A DNA stretch of 64,000 nt from Nitrospira sp. (GCA_031315995.1 JALDRG010000015.1:1-64000), one strand, 5' to 3'; positions 1 through 8,259 are shown, counted from the first letter of the stretch. Made by a program: numbers and translations. The notes: generated by a model from the sequence alone, not told the origin.

Positions 1-1
1 C

Positions 2-1705
2 TGTCGCCGTCGTTCGTTGCGGCAGCGAGTGTCCCGGTGGTTACCGTCGCCTCGGATCGAGCAGTATTTCGTCGTGGACGGCGAGGCGCTGACGGTCCCG
101 TTCGAATTGCGCTCCCAGGTATTGGGTCGGCCGGCCTTGCTCTTGACGCTGTTCGACCTGGCGCGTTCGCGCAAACTGAATATCGATCCGTCTCTCCTGG
201 AAGACATTCATCGTCATGCGGAGACGCTATCGGTCGAGCAATTTCATGCACCGGAGACCGGCCGGACGTTTCTATCGATTCTGGCGGGGCCCGGCACGGC
301 ACGGACATTGGAGACCATGCATCGCGCCCACCTCTTAGAGAAATTAGTGCCGGCCTTTTCTCGTGTGCGCGGGCTGATGCAATTCAATCAGTACCACAAG
401 TACACGGTCGATGAGCACAGTCTCCTGGCGGTGGCGAAGGCCGAAGCCTTGGCCGAGCATCCCGGTGTGCTCGGTGAGGTGTATCGGGAGATCAAACGGA
501 AGGACCTCTTGCATTTGGCGTTGCTCCTTCACGATTTGGGCAAGGGGCATGAGGAAGATCACAGCGAAGTCGGTAAGCGCTTGGCGGAAGAAACAGCGGC
601 GCGATTGGGGTTTGATGAGCGGGACTCCCGGACGCTGGTGATGCTGGTCCATCGACATTTGCTGATGGCCCATACGGCCTTTCGTCGAGATCCCTATGAT
701 GAAAAAGTGTTGCTGCCGTTCGCTCGCGAAGTGGGTACGCCGGAAGTGCTGCGCAAGTTGCTGGCCCTGACCGCCGCCGATATCGCCGCGGTTGGCCCGG
801 ATGTCTTGACCAAATGGAAAGAGTCTTTGTTGATCGAGTTGTATCTGCGGGCCATGCAGGAGGTGTCCGGCGAGCGTGAGACGGTCGACGAACCGCAACG
901 GCTTGCGCGTATCGCGGCCGAGGTGGCTTCGCGACAGGGTCCTGACCGGAACCTTCCGATGGATCAGGCGTGGATCCGGTCGGAGCTGGAACAATTTCCC
1001 CTGCGGTACGTCTATGGGACGTCCCCCCGGCGCATCGCCGCGCATCTCGGAGCGATGCGCCGGTTGCACGCCGGTGGGGCCGTGGTTGAAACGGACTTCA
1101 ATGCCCCGCTGGGGACCTGTGAATATGCCGTCATCGCGCACAATGATCTGATCCCCGGCTTGTTCTCGAAGATTGCCGGAGTCATGGCGTCAGGCGGATT
1201 GCAGATTTTGGATGCTCAGATTGTGACGCGAAAGGACGGCGTGGTCGTCGATACCTTTCAGGTGGCCGACCCCGATTACCAAGGCGCTCCGCCCATCGAG
1301 CGGTGCGAGTCGATCGGCCGGACGATTACGGAGGTGTTATCCGGACGTCAGTCCATCGACACGGTGATGCGTGGCGGGGCCAGGTTGAACATGAGGCGAT
1401 CGTTGCCTGCGCATCGGCAACCCGCGGAAGTGCGGATCGACAATGAGACGTCCGACCGATTTACCATTCTGGATGTTTTTGCGGATGATCGGCAGGGATT
1501 GTTGTACATTATCACGAACGCGATTTTTCAGTTGGGGTTGTCGGTGCATGCGTCCCGGATTTCCACTCGGCTTGATCAGGTGGCCGACGTGTTTTATGTG
1601 ACAGGTATGGATGGGAAGAAAGTCGAGGAGGCCGATCGTTTGGAATCGATCCGGGCCTCGATTCTCGCTGAGATTGAACTGTTTCTTGGGGCTCATGCGG
1701 CGTAA
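2..1705 (+). CDS. glnD: Bifunctional uridylyltransferase/uridylyl-removing enzyme GlnD, 3' part
   Basis: GlnD uridylylates PII proteins when glutamine is low and deuridylylates them when it is high. The reading frame is open to the left edge, so the gene starts upstream and the N-terminal nucleotidyltransferase domain is outside the window. What remains shows the linker, then an HD phosphohydrolase domain (HKYTVDEHS, followed by LLLHDLGKGHEEDHSEVGK), then two C-terminal ACT domains (one from EYAVIAHNDLIPGLFSKIAG, one from RFTILDVFADDRQGLLYII), the family's usual order. The gene ends 50 bases before glnA and is probably cotranscribed with it. No PII gene lies in the window. Identification is firm; only the 5' end is missing. 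Confidence 0.95.
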   Translation, partial: CRRRSLRQRVSRWLPSPRIEQYFVVDGEALTVPFELRSQVLGRPALLLTLFDLARSRKLNIDPSLLEDIHRHAETLSVEQFHAPETGRTFLSILAGPGTARTLETMHRAHLLEKLVPAFSRVRGLMQFNQYHKYTVDEHSLLAVAKAEALAEHPGVLGEVYREIKRKDLLHLALLLHDLGKGHEEDHSEVGKRLAEETAARLGFDERDSRTLVMLVHRHLLMAHTAFRRDPYDEKVLLPFAREVGTPEVLRKLLALTAADIAAVGPDVLTKWKESLLIELYLRAMQEVSGERETVDEPQRLARIAAEVASRQGPDRNLPMDQAWIRSELEQFPLRYVYGTSPRRIAAHLGAMRRLHAGGAVVETDFNAPLGTCEYAVIAHNDLIPGLFSKIAGVMASGGLQILDAQIVTRKDGVVVDTFQVADPDYQGAPPIERCESIGRTITEVLSGRQSIDTVMRGGARLNMRRSLPAHRQPAEVRIDNETSDRFTILDVFADDRQGLLYIITNAIFQLGLSVHASRISTRLDQVADVFYVTGMDGKKVEEADRLESIRASILAEIELFLGAHAA

Positions 1706-1755
1706 GCGACAGCGTGTGGGGCAGTTATTTTATCGGCGGTTGAAAGGAGGAGGGG

Positions 1756-3165
1756 ATGAACGTTCGTGAGGTGTTAGATTTTGCAAAGAAGAATAAGGTC
1801 CAGGTCGTGGACATGAAGTTCGTGGACCTCATCGGCACCTGGCAGCATTTTACCATTCCTGTCAGTGAACTGACGGACGGCCTGTTCAAGGACGGCTCCG
1901 GGCTCGATGGTTCGTCGATTCGAGGCTGGAGGGCGATCAACAACAGCGACATGCTGCTCGTGCCGGATCCGGCAACCGCCTGCATGGATCCGTTTTGTTC
2001 CGTGCCTACATTAAGCCTCATCGGCAACGTCGTCGATCCGATCACGCGAGAAATGTACGATCGTGATCCGCGGTTCATCGCTCAGAAGGCGGAGAAATAT
2101 CTCCAGAGCACCAAGATCGGCGACACCTCCTACTGGGGGCCTGAAGCCGAGTTTTTCATTTTTGATCACGCGCGCTACGACCAGACGAACCACAGCGCCT
2201 ACTACCATATCGATTCCGACGAGGGCGTGTGGAACATGGGGCAGGAGGGGGTCAATCTGGGCGGCAAGATTCGACACAAGGAAGGCTACTTTCCGGTTCC
2301 GCCGACCGATACGCAGCAGGACATCCGCACGGAAATGATTCTTGAGATGGAAAAGGCGGGCATAGCCACTGAGAAACATCACCATGAGGTGGCCACGGCG
2401 GGCCAGGCTGAGATCGATATCCGATTCGACAGCCTGCTGCGCACCGCGGATAAAATGATGATGTTCAAATACATCGTCAAGAACGTCGCACGGCGACACG
2501 GCAAGACCGTCACCTTCATGCCGAAGCCGATTTTCGGCGACAATGGATCGGGCATGCACACCCACCAGAGCATCTGGAAGGAGGGGAAGCCGCTGTTCGC
2601 CGGGAAAGAATATGCCGGGGTGTCGCAGATGTGCCTCCACTACATCGGCGGGATTCTGAAGCATGCGCCGGCCTTGGCCGCCTTCACGAACCCCTCGACG
2701 AACTCGTACAAGCGATTGACGCCGGGCTTCGAAGCGCCGGTGTTGCTCGCCTATTCAAGCCGGAACCGGTCGGCAGGTATTCGAATTCCGATGTATTCCC
2801 CAAGCCCGAAGGCGAAACGGATCGAAGTGCGTTTCCCGGACCCGGCGGCTAACCCCTATCTGGCTTTTTCCGCCATGCTCATGGCCGGTTTGGATGGCAT
2901 CGAAAACAAGATCAATCCGGGAGAGCCGGCCGAGAAGGACCTCTACGATCTCGAGGCGAAGGAAGCGGCCAAGATTCGAACCATGCCGGGGAGCCTGGAC
3001 GAGGCCCTCAATCACCTGGAGAAAGACCATCAGTTCCTCCTCAAGGGGGGAGTGTTCAGCGAAGAACTCATTGAGGCCTGGATCGGGTACAAGCGTACCA
3101 AAGAAGTCGATACGATGCGGCTGCGGCCCCATCCGTACGAGTTCTTCCTGTATTACGACGTGTAG
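1756..3165 (+). CDS. glnA: Glutamine synthetase, type I (adenylylation-regulated)
   Basis: Makes glutamine from glutamate, ammonia and ATP in the cytoplasm. The 469-residue length and motifs fit type I GlnA: DGSSIRGW near the N-terminus, the metal/glutamate-binding [20 protein letters not shown], and [10 protein letters not shown] with the ATP site. The adenylylation loop reads [20 protein letters not shown] and its tyrosine is residue 397, the number known from the enterobacterial enzyme, so the enzyme should be a GlnE substrate. The ATG follows a strong AAAGGAGG site. It sits downstream of glnD and upstream of a nitrite/cyanate operon, and two GlnE-like genes lie 10 kb away, so the whole covalent control cascade except PII is local. 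Confidence 0.98.
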   Translation: MNVREVLDFAKKNKVQVVDMKFVDLIGTWQHFTIPVSELTDGLFKDGSGLDGSSIRGWRAINNSDMLLVPDPATACMDPFCSVPTLSLIGNVVDPITREMYDRDPRFIAQKAEKYLQSTKIGDTSYWGPEAEFFIFDHARYDQTNHSAYYHIDSDEGVWNMGQEGVNLGGKIRHKEGYFPVPPTDTQQDIRTEMILEMEKAGIATEKHHHEVATAGQAEIDIRFDSLLRTADKMMMFKYIVKNVARRHGKTVTFMPKPIFGDNGSGMHTHQSIWKEGKPLFAGKEYAGVSQMCLHYIGGILKHAPALAAFTNPSTNSYKRLTPGFEAPVLLAYSSRNRSAGIRIPMYSPSPKAKRIEVRFPDPAANPYLAFSAMLMAGLDGIENKINPGEPAEKDLYDLEAKEAAKIRTMPGSLDEALNHLEKDHQFLLKGGVFSEELIEAWIGYKRTKEVDTMRLRPHPYEFFLYYDV

Positions 3166-3175
3166 TCATGGCTCC

Positions 3176-3197
3176 TCGTCAAGGAGGCTCTTGACGA
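3176..3197. repeat. Perfect 8-bp inverted repeat overlapping a -35 box
   Basis: TCGTCAAG, six bases, then CTTGACGA, a perfect palindrome eleven bases after the glnA stop. The right half contains the TTGACG used as the -35 box of the downstream promoter. No T-run follows, so it is not an intrinsic terminator. It could be an operator for a regulator acting on the nitrite operon, or an RNA hairpin in the glnA 3' end. Inference from sequence only. Confidence 0.5.
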
Positions 3198-3219
3198 ATT
3201 CAGGAGGCGATGGTATACA
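3191..3219 (+). promoter_or_regulatory. Sigma-70-type promoter of the nitrite channel/cynS/nirA operon
   Basis: TTGACG at 3191-3196 and TATACA at 3214-3219 with a 17-base spacer. Transcription would start near 3226, giving a leader of about 255 bases before the nitrite channel ATG. The -35 box is embedded in the inverted repeat at 3176-3197. The near-consensus boxes and ideal spacing support it; no experimental start site is known. Confidence 0.6.
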
Positions 3220-3240
3220 GGTAAAGCGTGGATGAGTCCT

Positions 3241-3299
3241 GGCAACGACGCCTGATGTCACATCCGCACCACATACAGTAAACGGACAAAGGCGTCCGT
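3241..3299 (+). promoter_or_regulatory. ANTAR-type antiterminator RNA, unit 1
   Basis: Two hairpins with six-base loops that have A at loop position 1 and G at position 4, the hallmark of RNAs bound by ANTAR antiterminators such as NasR and NasT. P1 is GGC-AACGAC-GCC at 3241-3252. P2 is ACGGAC-AAAGGC-GTCCGT at 3282-3299. The P2 loop and 3' strand are also the 5' strand of terminator 1 (3288-3300), so P2 and the terminator cannot form together, as the antitermination mechanism requires. P1 has only three base pairs, so this half is weaker. Regulation by nitrate or nitrite is inferred. Confidence 0.65.
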
Positions 3300-3332
3300 C
3301 ATTCTTCCAAGAGTGGCGGACGCCTTTCTTAT
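3288..3332 (+). terminator. Intrinsic terminator 1 in the nitrite operon leader
   Basis: The 5' strand AAAGGCGTCCGTC (3288-3300) pairs with GGCGGACGCCTTT (3315-3327) around a 14-base loop, with one G-U pair, followed by a T-rich run. It lies about 60 bases into the predicted leader and overlaps hairpin P2 of unit 1, so it can act as an attenuator as well as ending glnA transcripts. Confidence 0.75.
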
Positions 3333-3335
3333 TTC

Positions 3336-3408
3336 TGTCGACACTGAAGTCGGCAAATACCACCAGGCCTGGTCATCGCGACCACGCCAAGCAGGACAAA
3401 GACGTCCT
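3336..3408 (+). promoter_or_regulatory. ANTAR-type antiterminator RNA, unit 2
   Basis: P1 is TGTCGAC-ACTGAA-GTCGGCA (3336-3355), a seven-pair stem with a six-base loop having A1 and G4. P2 is AGGAC-AAAGAC-GTCCT (3393-3408), again a six-base loop with A1 and G4, overlapping the 5' strand of terminator 2. A third hairpin, TGGTC-ATCGC-GACCA (3370-3384), lies between them with a five-base loop. The P2 sequences of both units share GGACAAAGRCGTCC, so they look like copies of one element. Expected partner: an ANTAR protein encoded elsewhere. Confidence 0.7.
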
Positions 3409-3443
3409 CTTCTCCACTGCGGGATGAGGACGTCTTTTTTTTT
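3398..3443 (+). terminator. Intrinsic terminator 2 in the nitrite operon leader
   Basis: AAAGACGTCCTC (3398-3409) pairs perfectly with GAGGACGTCTTT (3426-3437), twelve pairs with a 16-base loop, followed by a run of T to 3443. It lies 40 bases before the nitrite channel start codon and overlaps P2 of unit 2. Without antitermination it should block the operon. Confidence 0.85.
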
Positions 3444-3482
3444 GAGTTGAACGGACGCAGTGACCAACGAAAGGAGAGCCTC

Positions 3483-4313
3483 ATGCACACAGCAGATCAC
3501 GAGCGGATCGCAGGGGTTGCGGTAAAGAAATGGTCATATTTCGAACGATCGCCAGGAGGGTATCTCATCCTCTCGATCTTAGCCGGCGTATATCTTGGAT
3601 TCGGAATCGCGTTGATTTTCAGCGTGGGGGGGCCGTTGGCGGCGATTAGTTCCCCTGTGGTCAAGCTGATCATGGCGGTGTCGTTCGGAATTGCGTTGAC
3701 GCTCGTGATCTTTGCAGGGTCTGAGTTGTTCACCGGCAACAATCTGATCGGCGCGATCGGAGGCTTATCGAGAAGCCTCTCGTGGGCTCAAGTCATTCAA
3801 CTCAATGCCTGGTCCTGGCTCGGCAATCTGGCGGGATCGTTGGGGTTAGCATGGCTCATTATCCAATCCGGCGTGTTTGCCAAGGGATCGACGACGGATC
3901 TAATCGAAAAAGTGGCGGCGGTGAAAATGTCGCTGCCTGCCTGGGAGCTGTTCGTGCGGGGGATTCTCTGCAATTGGCTGATCTGTTTGGCGGTCTGGAT
4001 GACGGGACGAACGAACAACGATACGGCGAAGATTCTCCTGATCTTCTGGTGTCTGTTCGCCTTCATCGGTACCGGGTTCGAGCATAGCATCGCAAACCAA
4101 TCGTTGCTGGGCATGGCGCTATTTCTGCCGCATGACGCGGCCGTGAGCTGGACGGGATTTTGGTACAACCAAGTGTTTGTGGTGCTGGGGAATCTTGTGG
4201 GCGGCGGGCTGTTTGTCGGCGGGCTCTATTGGATGGTGAGCCCCTATCGCGTGACCGAAGCGCCGGTCGCGCCGGTGCCTCAATCGGTCACCTCGGCGGC
4301 GGTTGGATCGTAA
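3483..4313 (+). CDS. Formate/nitrite transporter family (FNT) channel, probable nitrite channel
   Basis: An inner-membrane channel of the FNT family (NirC/FocA), expected to form pentamers and pass nitrite or similar monovalent anions. The 276-residue protein has six hydrophobic segments, the FNT motif SELFTGNNLIG and the signature GTGFEHSIANQ with the gate histidine. The ATG at 3483 is preceded by AAAGGAGAG; a TTG 36 bases upstream would sit at the end of terminator 2 and is not preferred. Substrate is inferred from the operon: cyanase and a ferredoxin-type nitrite reductase follow, so nitrite uptake for assimilation (perhaps also cyanate) is more likely than formate. Expression probably depends on the two leader attenuators. 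Confidence 0.88.
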   Translation: MHTADHERIAGVAVKKWSYFERSPGGYLILSILAGVYLGFGIALIFSVGGPLAAISSPVVKLIMAVSFGIALTLVIFAGSELFTGNNLIGAIGGLSRSLSWAQVIQLNAWSWLGNLAGSLGLAWLIIQSGVFAKGSTTDLIEKVAAVKMSLPAWELFVRGILCNWLICLAVWMTGRTNNDTAKILLIFWCLFAFIGTGFEHSIANQSLLGMALFLPHDAAVSWTGFWYNQVFVVLGNLVGGGLFVGGLYWMVSPYRVTEAPVAPVPQSVTSAAVGS

Positions 4314-4366
4314 GTCAAAGCAACGGGAGAAGTCATTCACGGGCTGATCATACGAAGGAGCACTCA

Positions 4367-4807
4367 ATGGAAAAAGCAGCAGTACGCAAGGCAATTAAGG
4401 TGCAACGGTTGAACAAGAAAGTGACGATCGCGGAAGTGGCTAAAACGGTCGGCAAGAATCCGACATTCGTCGCCGCTGCTTTGAACGGAAATCACCGCTT
4501 CTCACCGGAGGAAGCGGGAAAGGTGGGGAAACTGTTGGCCCTGGATAGCGAGCAAATCGGCGCTCTGAGCGCGTTCCCCGTTCGCGCGGATTTTCCGAAT
4601 GCGACGGATCCGTTTAAGTATCGTCTGCTGGAAGTCATCGGGGTCTATGGAGATTCCTTGCGGGAGATGGCGAACGAAATGTTCGGCGACGGCATCATGA
4701 GCGCAATCGACTTTACGCTGGATATGGAAAAAGTCACCGGCAGTCAGGGCGAGGCCCGCTGCAAGATCACGCTGAACGGCAAGTGGCTCGAGTACAAAAC
4801 GTTTTGA
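4367..4807 (+). CDS. cynS: Cyanate hydratase (cyanase)
   Basis: Converts cyanate and bicarbonate to ammonia and carbon dioxide. The 146-residue protein has the N-terminal helical region and the conserved C-terminal catalytic region. Arg86, Glu89 and Ser112 have the same spacing as the catalytic Arg96, Glu99 and Ser122 of the E. coli enzyme (KYRLLEVIGVYGDSLREM, then GIMSAIDF). The ATG at 4367 follows AAGGAG. Position between the nitrite channel and nirA makes it part of a nitrogen-supply operon. Cyanase is known in Nitrospira, where it releases ammonia from cyanate. No cyanate-specific transporter or carbonic anhydrase is adjacent. Confidence 0.96.
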   Translation: MEKAAVRKAIKVQRLNKKVTIAEVAKTVGKNPTFVAAALNGNHRFSPEEAGKVGKLLALDSEQIGALSAFPVRADFPNATDPFKYRLLEVIGVYGDSLREMANEMFGDGIMSAIDFTLDMEKVTGSQGEARCKITLNGKWLEYKTF

Positions 4808-4858
4808 GCAAAACTAATCTCTGATGCGCGGATGGCGATCAACCGCAAGGAGGACATC

Positions 4859-5053
4859 ATGAGCACGAATGCAGAAACTGCGGTACTGACACTCCTGGAG
4901 CACCTGGCTCCCCAGACATTCGAGCAACTGATGATTCTCTCGGGGTTGAGCGCATCGCAGGTATTGCTGGTCGTGGATCAGTTGAGTCGGGCAGGAGCGG
5001 TGGTGTTGAGAAAGACCGGACCGGACTATTCCGTTTCATTGGGAGGGGTGTGA
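4859..5053 (+). CDS. Small winged-helix-like protein, unknown function
   Basis: A 64-residue protein starting at the ATG after AAGGAGG; an in-frame ATG 27 bases upstream lacks such a site. The sequence is mostly helical with a pattern like a small winged-helix or MarR-type fold (TFEQLMILSGLSASQVLLVV, then DQLSRAGAVVLRKTGPDYSV), which suggests DNA binding or a protein-protein role. Its stop overlaps the nirA start (ATGA), so it is translationally coupled to the nitrite reductase. It may be a local regulator or an assembly partner of NirA; the sequence does not decide between these. Confidence 0.75.
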   Translation: MSTNAETAVLTLLEHLAPQTFEQLMILSGLSASQVLLVVDQLSRAGAVVLRKTGPDYSVSLGGV

Positions 5054-6642
5054 TGAACAAGATCGAGGCGATCAAGTCTGAACGGGATGGGTTGTCGGTA
5101 CGCGACATGATCGCACATTATGCGGAAGCCGGATGGGAGAGCATTCCGGAAGACGACATTCAACGGTTGAAATGGTATGGCCTGTTCCTGCGGAATCCGA
5201 CGCCGGGCCACTTCATGCTGCGGGTACGCCTGCCGGGCGGGCGTACCACCTCGGCGCAACTGGAGGCGCTGGGAAATCTCGCGCTGCAATACGGCAACGG
5301 GGTGATCGATGTAACGACGAGACAACAAGTTCAACTCCGGCACCTGACGATCGAGCATGTCCCGACAGTGTTTGCCAAGCTGGAAGAGGCAGGACTTACG
5401 TCGTTGCAAACCGGGATGGACTCGGTGCGTAACATCATGACCTGTCCGGTGGCGGGTTTGAATCCCAACGAATTGCTGGAGGGCACGGACATCGTCCGTG
5501 CCCTCAACGAGGAGATACTGGGCAATCCTGCCTACACAAATCTTCCGCGCAAGTGCAATATCGCCGTGACCGGCTGTCCCGACAATTGCCTTCATACGGA
5601 GACGCAAGACATTGCGCTGGTCCCCGCTTATCACGACCTGGGGCATGACAAGTGCTACGGGTACAACGTGCTGGTCGGGGGAAAGCTGGGATCAGGAGGC
5701 TATCGGATTGCCGGCTCGTTGGATATATTTGTGAACCCGGCGCAAGCCTTCGAGGTCTGCCGAGCCTTGCTGCACATCTATCGCGACCATGGGCCGCGTG
5801 AGAATCGTACGCAAGCGCGCCTCGCATTTCTTGTGGAGGCCTGGGGGGAGAAACGCTTGCGGCATGAGGTCGAGATCCGCATAGGAAGAACCTTGCTGGC
5901 GGCGGGTGTGGATGCAAGGGGCGCGGCTGAGCGCGACCACATCGGCATTTTTCGTCAAAAACAACGCGGTATGAACTATATCGGGTTGAAATTGCTGGTC
6001 GGTCGTGTGAAGGCGGCCGAGCTTCTGAACATTGCCGCATTGGCGGCTCGGTACGGCACAGGAGAAGTACGCCTTTCACCAGCGCAAGCCTTGATAATAC
6101 CTCATGTCAGCGATCGATTGGTGGGCGAACTGGCGGAGGAGCCGCTCGTCAAGCAATTCGCCTACAACCCGTCGGCCCTATACAAGGGGCTGGTGAGTTG
6201 CGTGGGCAGTGACTACTGTAATTTGGCCGTCATTGAAACTAAAAGCCGGGCCGTCGAAACGGCGCGAGTCCTGGAGCGGAAGCTGGGTGACAGCCTCAAA
6301 CCGATCACCTTGCATTGGTCCGGTTGTCCGGCCGGATGTGGAAACCATCTGGTCGCGGATATCGGGCTGTTGGGAAAAAAGGCGAAAGTTGACGGCAAGG
6401 TCATCGATGCAGTGGATGTGTTTGTCGGTGGTCGTTCCGGGCCTGATCCAAAAATCGCCACGAAGATCATGGAAGATGTGCCTTGCGACAGGCTTCCGGC
6501 CGTGTTGGAGACGCTCATGCCTTACCACACGCGGGAAAAAATGCATCGCGTGCGAGGAAGGGCAGTGCCCAAAGCGACGGGACAGGCGCCGGCATCCGGG
6601 AACGGGACGATGGGCCGCACGCCCCAGCCTCTTCCTGTGTAG
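5053..6642 (+). CDS. nirA: Ferredoxin-type nitrite reductase (siroheme/4Fe-4S)
   Basis: A 529-residue member of the nitrite/sulfite reductase family, reducing nitrite to ammonia with six electrons from ferredoxin in the cytoplasm. It shows the tandem half-domain layout: RKCNIAVTGCPDNC in the first half, and the siroheme/iron-sulfur ligands in the second half as C-x5-C (SCVGSDYC) and C-x3-C (GCPAGC). The start used is the ATG overlapping the preceding stop. Sulfite reductase is the main alternative, but the channel and cyanase upstream favour nitrite. Nitrospira species are known to use such an enzyme for nitrite assimilation. The last 30 residues are a low-complexity tail. Confidence 0.88.
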   Translation: MNKIEAIKSERDGLSVRDMIAHYAEAGWESIPEDDIQRLKWYGLFLRNPTPGHFMLRVRLPGGRTTSAQLEALGNLALQYGNGVIDVTTRQQVQLRHLTIEHVPTVFAKLEEAGLTSLQTGMDSVRNIMTCPVAGLNPNELLEGTDIVRALNEEILGNPAYTNLPRKCNIAVTGCPDNCLHTETQDIALVPAYHDLGHDKCYGYNVLVGGKLGSGGYRIAGSLDIFVNPAQAFEVCRALLHIYRDHGPRENRTQARLAFLVEAWGEKRLRHEVEIRIGRTLLAAGVDARGAAERDHIGIFRQKQRGMNYIGLKLLVGRVKAAELLNIAALAARYGTGEVRLSPAQALIIPHVSDRLVGELAEEPLVKQFAYNPSALYKGLVSCVGSDYCNLAVIETKSRAVETARVLERKLGDSLKPITLHWSGCPAGCGNHLVADIGLLGKKAKVDGKVIDAVDVFVGGRSGPDPKIATKIMEDVPCDRLPAVLETLMPYHTREKMHRVRGRAVPKATGQAPASGNGTMGRTPQPLPV

Positions 6643-6922
6643 AGTGCCATGAAAGGCTTGTGGTAGCGATGTTTCAAGATTTCGGAAGAAGGTTTCAGGG
6701 CGCATGCGGGCGAGCCGATTGCAGGAATGCTCTCGTGACGCTGTCGGAGCTGCTGACCCGAAACATCTGGATGGCAGCAGAGAGGGTTTCGCCGGATCCT
6801 CAAAGTACTGGTCCATTGACGCGAGAACGTATGTCCCGGATATTTTCAGCATCCCGCCAGGCGCGAAGGCTTGAGCCGATGCAACAGTTACGTTATTCTC
6901 TTGGGCCTACCAAGGAGGCAGT

Positions 6923-7699
6923 ATGGCCAAGAGAGTGAAATCGAGTCAGGAACCGGCGGATCTTCTCAGCCGGCATATCGAACAGATTCGCGAGACGTTG
7001 GTGGCGTTTCAGCCGTTCTTATCGCGACGCAAGGCGACTGCGTCGTTGGAGGGATTCGATGAGCAGGCTGAAGAGGTGCTCAGTGAAACCTTCGGCGGAG
7101 CTTCCGAGGAACTCGAAGCCTATCAATACGCCAAACTTGGCGAAGCGGCGATCCTCCCGGAGGAGGCTCAAGAAGCTGGGGCACACAACGTGGATCGCGA
7201 AAGCCTCCATCAACGCAAGCAGGTGCTGGACAGTTGTCTCGCGCGGCTGGAGCTCAAGAGGAGCGCCAGGACAGGTCGGGATTGGCGTCGGACGGTCGGT
7301 GAGCGGATTGATGGCCGCACGGTGGCGGAGTTCATGTCGGCGGAGGTGCGGAGCGTGCATAAAAGCGCCTCGATCAAGGAGGCCGGACGGTTGCTGCAGA
7401 AGTGGCGGATCGGGTCCTTGCTCGTCGACGACGGATCGCGATATATCGGCATCATCACGGATACGGATCTGAGTAGGAAGGCCGTGGCCAAGGGGTTGGA
7501 CCCGAACATGACCGTGGTGCTCTCGTGCATGAGCAAATCCGTGGTGACCATTGAGGATAGTGAGCCGCTGATGGAAGCGCTCAGGTTGATGAAGAAAGAG
7601 GGCATCCGGCATTTGCCGGTCACGGAAGACGGCACGATCATCGGGGTGCTGTCCGTGGGCGATCTGCTCAGGGCCTATCAAAAGGTCCTTGAACTGTAG
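6923..7699 (+). CDS. CBS-domain pair protein
   Basis: A 258-residue protein. Residues 1 to about 130 are a predicted helical region with no recognised family. Residues from about 133 to the end form two CBS motifs (VAEFMSAEVRSVHKSASIKE, then VLSCMSKSVVTIEDSEPLME with IRHLPVTEDGTIIGVLSVGD). CBS pairs usually bind adenosine nucleotides or related ligands and control a partner protein. The ATG follows AAGGAGG. It lies 280 bases after nirA on the same strand, so it may belong to the same transcript. Its partner is unknown. Confidence 0.85.
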   Translation: MAKRVKSSQEPADLLSRHIEQIRETLVAFQPFLSRRKATASLEGFDEQAEEVLSETFGGASEELEAYQYAKLGEAAILPEEAQEAGAHNVDRESLHQRKQVLDSCLARLELKRSARTGRDWRRTVGERIDGRTVAEFMSAEVRSVHKSASIKEAGRLLQKWRIGSLLVDDGSRYIGIITDTDLSRKAVAKGLDPNMTVVLSCMSKSVVTIEDSEPLMEALRLMKKEGIRHLPVTEDGTIIGVLSVGDLLRAYQKVLEL

Positions 7700-7817
7700 C
7701 GGGCGGTTGAAGAGCCAGCCGACATTGTTCTCGGGTCGTCCAGCGAGGCCGCTGAGTGATGGAGAGTGCCGCTGGAAGACGTTCCCGCGTCTCGCTAGGC
7801 GCAAGGTCAATGCGTAC

Positions 7818-7840
7818 CCTCTCGCTTGGCGAGGGGCTTT
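7818..7840 (+). terminator. Possible weak terminator after the CBS gene
   Basis: CCTCTCGC pairs with GCGAGGGG around a three-base loop (7818-7836, one G-U pair), followed by CTTTA. The T-run is short, so termination would be weak. It lies about 120 bases after the CBS gene stop. Confidence 0.3.
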
Positions 7841-7914
7841 AGGGTATAGCCGCACGCGATAGTGAATGGCTCTGCCTGGCCGTACACGGCGTGGCGGCTG
7901 TTCTCTGCCTCGAA

Positions 7915-8259
7915 CTATCGGCCGAGCGAACGACCCTTCCTGCTCCCATCCGACGGGAACACCATGTGGACTTCAGTGGCTGGAGTTTTTCGTCTGACAG
8001 TCATGCTCTCGGTCGGTGGTCTTGGGGAGGAGGAAGCGAGACGTTCATCGTCGATCTGGAGCATTCTGTCGCCCAACAGGTCCGACGTTATGCGGATCTC
8101 ATCGGCCTGCTTCAGGCTGGTGTAATCGGCATTGTATACGTAGGCGCCTGTCGTACCTGCCTTGGCTCAGTGAGCTGTGGGCTTGATGGCGGTACTTGCA
8201 CCGTCCTCGTTGCTACTACATCCGACCAGTACTATGCAGTATAGCCGCGCGATGGACAT
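7915..8259 (-). pseudogene. Lipoprotein-like ORF interrupted by an in-frame TGA
   Basis: On the minus strand an ATG at 8259 opens a frame reading MSIARLYCIVLVGCSSNEDG, a signal peptide ending in a lipobox (LVGC). Codon 31 is TGA (8169-8167). The same frame then stays open for 83 codons to TAG at 7917-7915, reading through peptides such as AGTTGAYVYNADYTSLKQAD and EIRITSDLLGDRMLQID, which look like real protein. The simplest reading is a small outer-membrane lipoprotein gene inactivated by one nonsense mutation; a sequencing error or readthrough are alternatives. The family is not recognised. The stretch from 7700 to 8348 holds nothing else convincing. Confidence 0.4.

Noticed and set aside
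3240..3258. Possible sigma-54 promoter (TGGCAACGACGCCTGA)
   Set aside because: GG is not followed by GC at the required distance; the bases form antiterminator hairpin P1 instead.
6669..6938. Plus-strand frame between nirA and the CBS gene
   Set aside because: It is the continuation of an out-of-frame reading of nirA, has no ribosome-binding site and overlaps the CBS start.
7862..8244. Plus-strand frames of 87 and 117 codons
   Set aside because: They lie opposite the interrupted lipoprotein frame, lack ribosome-binding sites and have no recognisable features.
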